DNA of 64,000 nucleotides from an uncultured Clostridia bacterium (GTDB lineage: Bacteria; Bacillota; Clostridia; Oscillospirales; Ruminococcaceae). The translations under genes and the position numbers were made by a program. Below the pieces are notes generated by a model. The model searched no databases and was not told the origin of the DNA. It saw only the letters and a program-made list of their open reading frames with translations. Below are positions 33,561 to 41,530 of the stretch, one piece after another. Each line of letters opens with the position of its first letter. Position 1 is the first letter of the stretch. The DNA lies in the NCBI GenBank assembly GCA_947629945.1, contig CANRFR010000001.1:1-64000 (forward strand), written 5' to 3'.

Positions 33561-33705
33561 GGGGATTTTTCTATATTTGGACAATTTGAACAAAATAAAC
33601 CGCGTCGTTTTTGCTATTTAGCAGTATAAATTTTTTTCGGAGAAAATACAGAAGCGGCTGCGGCGGCAGAAAACGGCAAGTTCTATGATTTTATCCAAAA
33701 AACCC

Positions 33706-33734
33706 TTGAAAAAAAATCGGAAATGTAGTATAAT
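33706..33734 (+). promoter_or_regulatory. Promoter of the unknown helical protein / DegV pair
   Basis: TTGAAA (33706-33711), 17 bp, TATAAT (33729-33734); GGAGG precedes the start at 33804. Confidence 0.82.
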
Positions 33735-33803
33735 ATATATTGTGTATATTTCGGCGTTCCGTCCATCGGCGCGTCAACGGACTTTTAAAATCGGAGGTTT
33801 GTT

Positions 33804-34430
33804 ATGGAGTTTATCAGCGAGCGAACCGCGTATACGATGATTTCCGATACAGTAGTCAAAGCGGGGGTTTCTCTGTTCAACGCGGTAAAATACGTTTATA
33901 TGATAGCCGACAAGGATTTTTACAATATCAGCGTAAAGGACATTTTCAAGATAACCTTAAAGAACATCACGGACACCGCCGCTCTCTACAATACAGGCAT
34001 TAAGCTTGACAAAGAACGCTGCCGTGAGATGAGTTCGCCGGAGTACGAGCGCGTTTTGTCGCTTATGGTGTATTCGTTCGCGGTGCGGCTGCCAATGCTC
34101 AAGGATGTGAAAACGCCGTCGGGATCGCTTACCGACAAGCAGATAAAGACCATCTACGATATGGCAATATCAAAGGGCGCGGGTAATTTTGAAAACGTTA
34201 TCACCGACGATTTCGAGGAGATACGCCGTATGGTGAAGCTGGGAAGAGCTGTTCCCGCTTATGACGCGGAGTGGTACAAAAGCTATATATACGGATATGT
34301 ACCGGCTCTGGCGGCGGTCAACAATCGGAATATGTTTCTGTTGGGCTGCTGCGACATTTTGTTCACGTTGTTTTACGGCGCTCTTGAGGAACAGCTTGAA
34401 GCGCTGCTGAATAAGCTGTCGGGAACTTGA
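33804..34430 (+). CDS. Unknown helical protein
   Basis: The product has 208 residues, ATG at 33804 after CGGAGGTTTGTT. It is mostly predicted helical with a hydrophobic stretch near the C-terminus (NRNMFLLGCCDILFTLFYGA) and Tyr-rich segments, but no signal peptide. No conserved motif was recognised. It has its own strong promoter and is followed 28 bp later by the DegV gene, so the two are probably cotranscribed. A membrane-peripheral or lipid-related role alongside DegV is only a guess. Confidence 0.72.
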   Translation: MEFISERTAYTMISDTVVKAGVSLFNAVKYVYMIADKDFYNISVKDIFKITLKNITDTAALYNTGIKLDKERCREMSSPEYERVLSLMVYSFAVRLPMLKDVKTPSGSLTDKQIKTIYDMAISKGAGNFENVITDDFEEIRRMVKLGRAVPAYDAEWYKSYIYGYVPALAAVNNRNMFLLGCCDILFTLFYGALEEQLEALLNKLSGT

Positions 34431-34458
34431 TGTTTCCGAAAAAGGAGGAGGCTCGATA

Positions 34459-35292
34459 ATGGTAAAAATTTGCGCCGACAGCGTCTGCGACCTGTCGGAG
34501 GAGTTGAAAAAGCGCTATGACATAAGCGTTGTGCCGCTTTATGTAAACGCGGACGGCAAGGCTTTCAAGGACGGCGTTGAGATAACGCAGAAAGACGTGT
34601 TCAAGCACTACCGTGAAACGGGGAATTTGTGCTCCACAGCAGCCGTGAACGTTGAGGATTTCAAAACGTTTTTTGAGAAAGAGCTTAAAGGCTATGACGA
34701 ACTTATTATTATCACTATCAGTTCGGAATTCTCGGGTTGTTTTCAGAACGCCAACATAGCCGCCGAGGATTTCCCGAATGTCCGCGTTGTGGATTCCCGA
34801 AATTTGTCGACGGGCGAGGGGCTGGTGGCTGTTTCGGCAGCTAAATTGGCTCAGCGGGGGCTTTCGGCGGACGAGATAGTCGGCAAACTTTCGGGAATTA
34901 TACCGAAAGTGGACGCGTCGTTTTTCGTTGCGAACGTTGAATATCTGCATAAGGGCGGGCGGTGCTCGTCTATCGCGGCTCTCGGAGCAAATCTGTTGAA
35001 ATTAAAGCCGTGTATCGAGGTTCGCGGCGGTAAAATGACGGTGTCGAAAAAATACCGCGGCAGCATTGAAAAGACGATACAAAATTACATTAAGGATCGT
35101 CTGGAAAACGCCGACGTCGACGATGATTTGATTTTCATAACCCACACCACCTCTAAGGAAAATACCGAGCTTGCCGCGCGTGAGATCAAAAAGTACAAGA
35201 ACTTCAAGGAGATTGACGCTACCGACGCGGGGTGCACGGTGGCGTGTCATTGCGGAGAGGACACGCTCGGGATACTGTTTATCCGCAAGTGA
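34459..35292 (+). CDS. DegV-family fatty-acid-binding protein
   Basis: The product has 277 residues, the family's usual length. It has the DegV start KICADSVCDLSEEL, the STAAVNVEDF Ser/Thr motif that binds the carboxylate, ISSEFSGCFQNA, and FFVANVEYLHKGGRCSS. Family knowledge: DegV (FakB-like) proteins carry fatty acids, often for kinase-dependent activation. No FakA kinase is visible here. RBS AAAGGAGGAGG precedes the ATG. A 128-bp gap follows before the SOD-like gene; no clear terminator was seen in it. Confidence 0.93.
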   Translation: MVKICADSVCDLSEELKKRYDISVVPLYVNADGKAFKDGVEITQKDVFKHYRETGNLCSTAAVNVEDFKTFFEKELKGYDELIIITISSEFSGCFQNANIAAEDFPNVRVVDSRNLSTGEGLVAVSAAKLAQRGLSADEIVGKLSGIIPKVDASFFVANVEYLHKGGRCSSIAALGANLLKLKPCIEVRGGKMTVSKKYRGSIEKTIQNYIKDRLENADVDDDLIFITHTTSKENTELAAREIKKYKNFKEIDATDAGCTVACHCGEDTLGILFIRK

Positions 35293-35420
35293 GGTGCGCT
35301 GTGCTCCGAACGCGGCGGGAGACCGGATGTCACGGCGGAACGAATTCTCGCCGAACGGCTGCACAGCTTTCGGGTAATAGAGACGAGCCGTCGAGCATAT
35401 AATGTCACGAGGTGATTTTT

Positions 35421-35822
35421 ATGCAGAATATACAAACGGTCGGAAAGTATTCGTTTATTAAACAGGACAGACCTGTTCTTAAAGCGGAGCTTCGCGGCGG
35501 CGCCGAGTTTCCGAATCTTCACGGGGACGTTTATGTTTACACTTTGCCCTCGGGAATTTATATTCAGGGAGATTTTGAGGGCTTGCCCGTAACGGAGGAG
35601 CTGCCGTTTCACGTTCACGATGGTCTGATGTGCGAGGAGCATGGCGAGAAGATATTGTTGCTGCCCGATGTGATGTCGGACGCGGAGGGCGCCGCTTCGG
35701 CGCAAATCTACCTTGACCGTGTTAATTCCACGCAGATAGCGGGCAAACCGATCGTTATGCATCTTCATCGCGGAGATAAAGATGTTGAATTGGCTTGCGG
35801 GCTTTTGGAGCGCGTTTTGTGA
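35421..35822 (+). CDS. Short Cu/Zn superoxide dismutase-like protein
   Basis: The product has 133 residues from the ATG at 35421 (GAGGTGATTTTT upstream). It shows the SOD_Cu pattern: a GD-VYVYTLPSGIYIQGDFEGLP beta hairpin, FHVH (H64, H66), then H74, and VMHLHRGDKD with H114 and H116. The zinc loop is almost missing compared with classical Cu/Zn SODs, and there is no signal peptide, unusual for an enzyme normally exported. It may be a copper-only or non-catalytic relative. Detoxification of superoxide is the family role; activity here is uncertain. Confidence 0.75.
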   Translation: MQNIQTVGKYSFIKQDRPVLKAELRGGAEFPNLHGDVYVYTLPSGIYIQGDFEGLPVTEELPFHVHDGLMCEEHGEKILLLPDVMSDAEGAASAQIYLDRVNSTQIAGKPIVMHLHRGDKDVELACGLLERVL

Positions 35823-35824
35823 AA

Positions 35825-35862
35825 CCGTAATGCCGTCGTAATCGGGCGTTACGGAACTTTTT
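35825..35862 (+). terminator. Terminator after the SOD-like gene
   Basis: CCGTAA (35825-35830) pairs with TTACGG (35849-35854) with further pairing inside, followed by AACTTTTT. Confidence 0.65.
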
Positions 35863-35916
35863 AAAAGGAAAGTGTTCCCGTAATGAGGGAAAAATAAAAT
35901 TAAGGAGAAAACAAAA

Positions 35917-37170
35917 ATGAGTGAAGTGAGAGACGAAACTTTGTGGGAAAGCGGCGAACGCAAGATTGAGTGGGTAAAGCGCAATATGCCGCTGCTTAAC
36001 GGTATTGAGAAAGAGTTCGCGGCGGAAAAGCCGTTCGCGGGAAAGAAAGTCGCGCTTTCGGTGCATTTGGAGGCTAAGACCGCGTATCTGTGCAAGGTGC
36101 TTGCGGCGGGCGGCGCAGAAATGTTCGTAACTGGCTCGAATCCTCTTTCCACACAGGACGACGTGGCGGCGGCGCTGGCTCACGACGGACTTAACGTGTT
36201 CGCGTGGCACGGCGCTACGGACGAGGAGTATCACGCGCACATCGCGAAAGTTATCGAGGCGGCGCCGAACATCATCATAGACGACGGCGGAGATTTGGTG
36301 AACCTGATACACAACGAGCGTCCCGACCTTATCACGAACGTGCTCGGCGGCTGCGAGGAAACTACGACGGGTATAATAAGACTGCTTGCGATGGACAAGG
36401 CAAAGGCGCTGAAGTTCCCGATGGTGCTCGTGAACGACGCGGATTGCAAGCACCTGTTTGACAACCGTTACGGTACGGGTCAGTCCGTTTGGGACGGCAT
36501 CAACCGCACGACTAACCTTATCGTAGCGGGCAAACAGGTGGTAGTCGCGGGCTACGGCTGGTGCGGAAAGGGCGTGGCTATGCGCGCTAAAGGCTTGGGC
36601 GCGGAGGTCGTCGTTACGGAGATAGATCCTATTAAGGCTATGGAAGCGGTAATGGACGGCTTCAAGGTAATGCCTATGCGTGAAGCGGCTAAAATCGGCG
36701 ACTTTTTTGTGACCGTTACGGGCTGCGCGGACGTTATCGGCGAGGAAGCTTTCAACAATATGAAAGACGGCGCTATATGCTGCAACGCGGGACATTTCGA
36801 CGTTGAGGTCAATATGGCGAAGCTCCGTGAGATCGCCGTTGACAGCTATCAGGCGCGCAATAACATTATGGGATACAAGCTGAAAAACGGCAATACGATA
36901 TTTGTCATTGCCGAGGGCAGACTTGTAAACCTTGCGGCGGGCGACGGTCACCCGGCGGAAATTATGGATATGTCTTTTGCAATTCAGGCGCTCTCCGCCG
37001 AGTATATCGCGAAGAACGCGGACAAGCTCAAGGCTCGTGAGCAAATGACGGTAAACGTACCCAAGGAAATAGACAGAAAAGTTGCCGAGCGCAAACTTGC
37101 CGCGTGGGGCTTTGAGATAGACAAGCTTACTCCCGAACAGGAGAAATATCTTGGAAGCTGGGAAGTTTGA
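35917..37170 (+). CDS. ahcY: Adenosylhomocysteinase (SAH hydrolase)
   Basis: The product has 417 residues, the short form lacking the eukaryotic insert. Motifs seen: LSVHLEAKTAYL, SNPLSTQDDVAAAL, the substrate site ETTTGI, NRYGTGQSVWDGI, and the NAD-binding Rossmann loop VVAGYGWCGKG. The enzyme splits S-adenosylhomocysteine into adenosine and homocysteine, keeping methylation running. AAGGAG precedes the ATG. The HAD gene starts inside its 3' end, so adenosine or phosphate salvage may be coupled; a PNP gene lies 4.3 kb downstream. Confidence 0.96.
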   Translation: MSEVRDETLWESGERKIEWVKRNMPLLNGIEKEFAAEKPFAGKKVALSVHLEAKTAYLCKVLAAGGAEMFVTGSNPLSTQDDVAAALAHDGLNVFAWHGATDEEYHAHIAKVIEAAPNIIIDDGGDLVNLIHNERPDLITNVLGGCEETTTGIIRLLAMDKAKALKFPMVLVNDADCKHLFDNRYGTGQSVWDGINRTTNLIVAGKQVVVAGYGWCGKGVAMRAKGLGAEVVVTEIDPIKAMEAVMDGFKVMPMREAAKIGDFFVTVTGCADVIGEEAFNNMKDGAICCNAGHFDVEVNMAKLREIAVDSYQARNNIMGYKLKNGNTIFVIAEGRLVNLAAGDGHPAEIMDMSFAIQALSAEYIAKNADKLKAREQMTVNVPKEIDRKVAERKLAAWGFEIDKLTPEQEKYLGSWEV

Positions 37171-37894
37171 CGCGCTTTTTTCCGATATCGACGGAACGCT
37201 GATATTCTCCGCGAAACGTTGCCGCGAGGGCGATACGGTTATCGAATACAAGAACGGCGAGCCTATCTCCTGCATAACGGAAGTTCAAGCGGAGTTGTTT
37301 TCAAAGCTTCAAAACGTCATTCCGGTGACTACAAGAAGTATCGAGCAATATAAGCGCATTGAATTCGCGAAGTTCGGCTTTAGGCCGCGGTACGCGCTGT
37401 GCGATAACGGCGGCACGCTTCTTGTGAACGGCGAACCGGACAAGACATGGTCGGAGTGGTCGGCGGGTATATATGATGAGTGTGCGGATGAACTGAGGCG
37501 GTTTAAAGAGCTGCTTGAACGGGATAAGCGCCGCAGTTTTGAGATACGTTTAGTGGACGGGCTGTTTCTGTTTACAAAAAGCTCCGCGCCCGACGAAACG
37601 CTGAAAGCGCTCGGATGCGGCGGGTTGTGCGAGAGTTTTTCAACGGGAGAAAAAGTGTACGTCGTGCCTAAAGCGCTTAATAAAGGTTCGGCAATGCGTA
37701 AGCTGGCAAGACGATTGAATGTTTCGGATTACGCGGCGGCGGGCGATTCGCTTATGGATCTGTCAATGCTGAACGCGGCGGATACGGCGGTCTTTCCGAG
37801 CGATCTCGATGGCTCGGTAACTGCTCAAAGCAAGTTTATGTTCGGTCGTGAGCGGTTTCCGGAGCGTTTGACGCAATGGGCGGCGAAAGCATAA
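37151..37894 (+). CDS. HAD-family hydrolase (Cof/Ter-module type)
   Basis: The product has 247 residues. Catalytic motif 1 is D-I-D-G-T (residues 11-15), motif 2 VTTRS near 60, and motif 4 is in AAGDSLMDLSML near 200. The TTG at 37151 has AGGAG upstream and overlaps ahcY by 20 bp, so translation is coupled. Its VTTRSIEQYKRIEF signature resembles HAD enzymes that I associate with PRTase/TRSP Ter-type modules (inference), of which a fusion relative lies at 24212. It could dephosphorylate a nucleotide or sugar phosphate; the substrate is unknown. Confidence 0.85.
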   Translation: MEAGKFDALFSDIDGTLIFSAKRCREGDTVIEYKNGEPISCITEVQAELFSKLQNVIPVTTRSIEQYKRIEFAKFGFRPRYALCDNGGTLLVNGEPDKTWSEWSAGIYDECADELRRFKELLERDKRRSFEIRLVDGLFLFTKSSAPDETLKALGCGGLCESFSTGEKVYVVPKALNKGSAMRKLARRLNVSDYAAAGDSLMDLSMLNAADTAVFPSDLDGSVTAQSKFMFGRERFPERLTQWAAKA

Positions 37895-37931
37895 ATAAAG
37901 CGTTAAGGCTTTGCGCAGCGGAATTTCTACA

Positions 37932-38005
37932 GGTCTTGAGTTTGAAGCGCAGCCGAGGGAGCGCAGCCGGTGCGTTGCCGCAAGCGGCAATCTTTCAAAC
38001 TCAAG
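37932..38005. repeat. Inverted repeat between the HAD gene and the response regulator
   Basis: TCTTGAGTTTGAA and its perfect reverse complement TTCAAACTCAAGA flank a GC-rich inner region with GCCGCAAGCGGC pairing. It occupies most of the 141-bp gap and may act as a terminator or an RNA stabiliser. Confidence 0.7.
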
Positions 38006-38035
38006 ATTTTGTGTTTATTTAGTTAAGGAGATCCA

Positions 38036-38710
38036 ATGTTCAATATTTTAGTGGCAGACGACCAGGAGCATATCAGGCGGCTTTACGAGTTCACGCTGGA
38101 GAAGAACGGATACAAGACGTTCGCGGCGGAAAACGGGGAGCAGGTTCTGGAAATAATGTCGGAAGAGCGGATAGACCTGGTGATATTGGACGTGATGATG
38201 CCAAAGATGGACGGCTATGAGACGTTGAAAGCTCTGCGTGAAAGCGGCAGCGACGTGCCCGTGCTGATAATCACGGCAAAGGACGCGTCGGAAGACGTGC
38301 GGCGTTCGTTTGTGCTGGGCACGGACGACTATATGACAAAGCCCGTGGACGAGATAGAAATGCTTTTGCGTATAAAAGCGCTTTTGCGCCGAAGCAAAAT
38401 CAGCGAGGAAAAGCGGCTTACTGTAGGCGGCACGGAGTTGGTTTACGATTCGTTTACGGTAATTCGCGGCGGCGAAACGACCGTTTTGCCGCGCAAGGAG
38501 TTTCAGATCCTGTTTAAATTGCTTTCCTACCCGAACAAAACGTTTACCCGTCAAAGTATTATGGACGAATTTTGGGATATGAGCTCCGACAGCGAAGCAC
38601 GCACGGTCGACGTGCATATAAACCGTCTCCGCGAGCGCTTTAAGGACAATCCCGATTTTTCAATTGTAACGGTGCGGGGACTTGGATATAAGGCTATCAA
38701 AAATGTTTAG
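38036..38710 (+). CDS. OmpR-family response regulator
   Basis: The product has 224 residues. The receiver domain (1-~120) has the acidic pocket (ADDQEH), the phospho-acceptor D52 in LDVMMPKMDG, and the K of MTKPVDE; the C-terminal winged helix (~130-224) ends in the standard TVRGLGYKAI. The ATG follows AAGGAGATCC. Partner kinase at 38814, separated by an unusual 103-bp palindromic repeat. Target genes unknown. Confidence 0.95.
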   Translation: MFNILVADDQEHIRRLYEFTLEKNGYKTFAAENGEQVLEIMSEERIDLVILDVMMPKMDGYETLKALRESGSDVPVLIITAKDASEDVRRSFVLGTDDYMTKPVDEIEMLLRIKALLRRSKISEEKRLTVGGTELVYDSFTVIRGGETTVLPRKEFQILFKLLSYPNKTFTRQSIMDEFWDMSSDSEARTVDVHINRLRERFKDNPDFSIVTVRGLGYKAIKNV

Positions 38711-38803
38711 GACGGCTTTAAACACTTCGGCGGATTTTGCAGAGTAATGCGTTAAAAGTTGCGCTCGAAAATCCGCTCGCCCTATGAGAACAGGTTCTTA
38801 TTT
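38711..38803. repeat. Third-family palindromic repeat, copy 2, inside the two-component operon
   Basis: GGCGGATTTTGC and GCTCGAAAATCCGC pair around TAATGCGTTAAAAGTT, followed by CCCTATGAGAACAGG. Matches copy 1 (21499-21636). It lies between the response-regulator stop and the kinase start. Confidence 0.6.
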
Positions 38804-38813
38804 TGAGGACATT

Positions 38814-39869
38814 ATGAGGAAAAAGAAAAATCCGTTTTTGGTTGTAAACCGCATAGGAATGAAGCTGACGATACTTTCTGCGCTGATAATACTGGCGGCG
38901 GAAATATTGGGCTTTACGGCAACGATAGTCATAGGCTTTCTGACGGACGGTACCAACAACACCGTTCAGGTGCTCGGTTCAATAATCGCGAGTATATTTA
39001 TTGGAGCGCTGCTGGCGTTCATAATCGGAAACAACGTCTTGAAGCCGCTGTCGGAGCTTGTAAAGGCGACGCGGCGCGTCACGAACGGCGATTTTGACGT
39101 AACTCTGGATATCGGCTGGGCGGAGCGCCACACGATAAAGGAGCTTTACGAGCTTATCCGCGACTTCAACGAAATGACCGAGGAACTGCGCCGTACCGAG
39201 CTTTTCCGTAAGGACTTCATATCGAATTTTTCGCACGAGTTCAAAACGCCGCTGGTATCGATACGCGGCTTTGCGCGGCAGCTTTACGAGGGAGATCTAA
39301 CGCCCGAGCAGCAAAAGGAGTTTTCAAAAATAATCCTCGACGAGACCGAGTATCTGTCAAAGCTTTCGCAGAACACGCTGCTGATGACAAATCTGGAGAA
39401 CAAAGACATCATCACCGATAAAACAAGCTTCTCGCTCGACGAACAGCTCCGAAACTGTATGATACGTTTGGAGCCGCAGTGGAGCGCCAAAAATATCGAT
39501 ATAAATATGGATTTGGACGAGATATGTTATTATTGGAACGAGCCTATGCTGGCGCACGTCTGGAACAATCTGTTCGACAACGCCGTAAAGTTCACAATCG
39601 TCGGCGGAAGCATTGGCGTTTCGCTTAAAAGAAAGGACGGGCTTATCGTTGTGAGAATATCCGACAGCGGCTGCGGTATTCCCGAGGAAGCGCTTTCGCA
39701 TATTTTCGAGAAGTTCTATCAGGCGGACAGTTCTCACGCGACTAAAGGAAACGGCTTGGGACTGTCGCTTGTCAAAAAGATAGTCGAGTTGTGCGAGGGT
39801 GATATTTCGGTGTCGTCGGAGGTCGGCAAGGGCACCGAGTTTACAGTCGAACTGAGGGATAAACGATGA
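38814..39869 (+). CDS. Sensor histidine kinase
   Basis: The product has 351 residues from the ATG at 38814, which follows TGAGGACATT; an in-frame ATG ten codons earlier lies in the repeat. Two membrane helices (~15-35 and ~45-65) flank a very short outer loop, then HAMP (~66-120), HisKA with the phospho-His H141 (FSHEFKTP), and HATPase (LFDNAVKF N-box, DSGCGIPEE G1). The tiny sensor suggests intramembrane or envelope-stress sensing. Its stop overlaps the next gene by 4 bp. Confidence 0.95.
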   Translation: MRKKKNPFLVVNRIGMKLTILSALIILAAEILGFTATIVIGFLTDGTNNTVQVLGSIIASIFIGALLAFIIGNNVLKPLSELVKATRRVTNGDFDVTLDIGWAERHTIKELYELIRDFNEMTEELRRTELFRKDFISNFSHEFKTPLVSIRGFARQLYEGDLTPEQQKEFSKIILDETEYLSKLSQNTLLMTNLENKDIITDKTSFSLDEQLRNCMIRLEPQWSAKNIDINMDLDEICYYWNEPMLAHVWNNLFDNAVKFTIVGGSIGVSLKRKDGLIVVRISDSGCGIPEEALSHIFEKFYQADSSHATKGNGLGLSLVKKIVELCEGDISVSSEVGKGTEFTVELRDKR

Positions 39870-40294
39870 CATATTCAAATTCCAAAATGCAAAAGCTTTT
39901 AAGCTTTCACGACGATGAGCAAGGAGCCGACAAGCAGCTTGATAAGCTCTTTGAAAAATGCAAAGCCGCTCTCGGAAGTTATAAAACGGTGCGTAAATTT
40001 GAGGAAAAGCTGATACTCCGCAATCTTTTCTTTATTGACGGACGGCTTGACGTTAAGCGATATAGGTCAACGGGTATGTCGCTCGGCGAGTTATCGCAAA
40101 TACCGGATTTTCAGTGTGTTATCCTCTTTTCCGCGCCGAACGTTCCGCCGATAAAGTGCCGCTTTAAACGCGCTTTGCAGAGCCTTAACGAAATTATGCA
40201 AGTTTCGGCAGTATTTTGGATAATGAACGAACGTTTTAATTATGTTGTCGAATTTTACCGCGGAACAGCTTCCGTTTGCGAATTGAGGAATTAG
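39866..40294 (+). CDS. Unknown soluble protein coupled to the histidine kinase
   Basis: The product has 142 residues. ATGA overlap with the kinase stop shows translational coupling. It contains a Lys-rich helical start (QGADKQLDKLFEKCKAALG) and a beta-rich second half, with no recognised domain. Possibly an effector or modulator of the two-component pair; nothing stronger can be said. Confidence 0.65.
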   Translation: MTYSNSKMQKLLSFHDDEQGADKQLDKLFEKCKAALGSYKTVRKFEEKLILRNLFFIDGRLDVKRYRSTGMSLGELSQIPDFQCVILFSAPNVPPIKCRFKRALQSLNEIMQVSAVFWIMNERFNYVVEFYRGTASVCELRN

Positions 40295-40323
40295 TTTACG
40301 GTGCTGTTTAAAGGAGATTATGA

Positions 40324-40686
40324 ATGGCTGATTTAACAGGCGGGGAATATTTCCGCTCGTGGCGATTGCAGGGAATATTGAATTTGGAGATAGCTGCCGG
40401 CAATTACATAGCGAAAACCATATTCACTGCGATCCAAACCGTGGTGATATTGGAAGTGCCGTATATGTCGCCCATCGTCGAGAACGACAGCGTTGTCGTT
40501 TATGGCGAACGCGACTTGGGTAATGATGTTTTTAAGATGTCGTATTTAGATGTTGAAACAGATGAGATACTCGCGTGTTTTTTGCGAAAAAACATTATGG
40601 AAAAACTCGGCGGCAGAGCGAAAAAAATCGGTAAGTGGTTTAAGGACGAGATAAAACGCATTAAGCATGACGCGTTTTTAAAGTGA
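40324..40686 (+). CDS. Unknown protein, 120 residues
   Basis: The ATG at 40324 has AAAGGAG upstream. It has a hydrophobic middle (YIAKTIFTAIQTVVILEVPY) that could be a membrane or core strand, then a Lys-rich C-terminal helix (KLGGRAKKIGKWFKDEIKR). No family recognised. It lies 29 bp after the previous gene and 10 bp before the methyltransferase, so is probably cotranscribed. Confidence 0.6.
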   Translation: MADLTGGEYFRSWRLQGILNLEIAAGNYIAKTIFTAIQTVVILEVPYMSPIVENDSVVVYGERDLGNDVFKMSYLDVETDEILACFLRKNIMEKLGGRAKKIGKWFKDEIKRIKHDAFLK

Positions 40687-40696
40687 GGTACATAAT

Positions 40697-41530
40697 ATGA
40701 ACGACTGGAACAGCGAACAGTATCTGAAATTCAAAGCGCAGAGAACGCAGCCCGCTGTTGACTTGGCGGCGCGGCTAGGCGGCAGTCCGAGCGGCAGCCG
40801 GAGCGAAATTATAGACCTCGGGTGCGGTCCGGGAAATTCAACGCGCGTGCTGAAAAACCGTTTTCCGAACGCGCATATCGTCGGAGCGGACAGCAGCGAA
40901 AATATGCTTGAAAAAGCCCGTGCGGAAAATCCCGATTTGGAGTTTATTCGGTTGGACTTGAACGAGGATATGAGCAGATTGAACGGTAAATTCGACGTGG
41001 TTTTCTCAAACGCGTGCTTTCAGTGGCTGCCAAACCATCGAGAACTGCTTCCGCGGGTTTTCTCTCTTTTGAAGAGCGGCGGCGCACTTGCCGTGCAGAT
41101 ACCTATGAATTATGACGAGCCTGTTCACAAAATAATTCGGCGCGTTTCCGAAAGTTCAAAGTGGAGCGATAAATTCCACGAAAAGCGTATTTTCGGCACG
41201 CTGACCATACCCGAATATCACGATGTTTTAAGCGGACTTACCGACGATTTTGAGATGTGGCAGACGGTTTACTGTCACCGTATGCCGAGTATAGAAAGCA
41301 TAATCGAATGGTACCGCGCGACGGGACTGCGACCGTACCTTAACGCGCTTTCCGAAGCGGACGGAGCGGAATTTACAGCGGAAGTTTCCAAAGAACTGGA
41401 AAAGGAGTATCCAAAACAGAAAAACGGCGAAATTATTTTCAGATTTCCCAGATTTTTCTTTATTGCGAAAAATAAATTAACGGAGGTATTTTATGAACGA
41501 AGTTTACGAAAAGCTTATGAAGTGTTATGA
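40697..41530 (+). CDS. Trans-aconitate 2-methyltransferase-like SAM methyltransferase
   Basis: The product has 277 residues, slightly longer than the ~255 of the Tam family because the end runs 38 bp into the PNP gene. SAM-binding motif I is IIDLGCGPGNS, motif II GADSSENMLEKAR, and the conserved FSNACFQWLPNH and WYRATGLRPYL stretches are Tam-like. The product would be S-adenosylhomocysteine, which ahcY nearby would clear. Substrate by homology: a tricarboxylate; not proved. Confidence 0.85.
   Translation: MNDWNSEQYLKFKAQRTQPAVDLAARLGGSPSGSRSEIIDLGCGPGNSTRVLKNRFPNAHIVGADSSENMLEKARAENPDLEFIRLDLNEDMSRLNGKFDVVFSNACFQWLPNHRELLPRVFSLLKSGGALAVQIPMNYDEPVHKIIRRVSESSKWSDKFHEKRIFGTLTIPEYHDVLSGLTDDFEMWQTVYCHRMPSIESIIEWYRATGLRPYLNALSEADGAEFTAEVSKELEKEYPKQKNGEIIFRFPRFFFIAKNKLTEVFYERSLRKAYEVL

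Noticed and set aside
35823-35916. SAH riboswitch before ahcY
   Set aside because: The only hairpin is followed by a T-run and fits a terminator for the SOD-like gene; no SAH riboswitch core motif seen.
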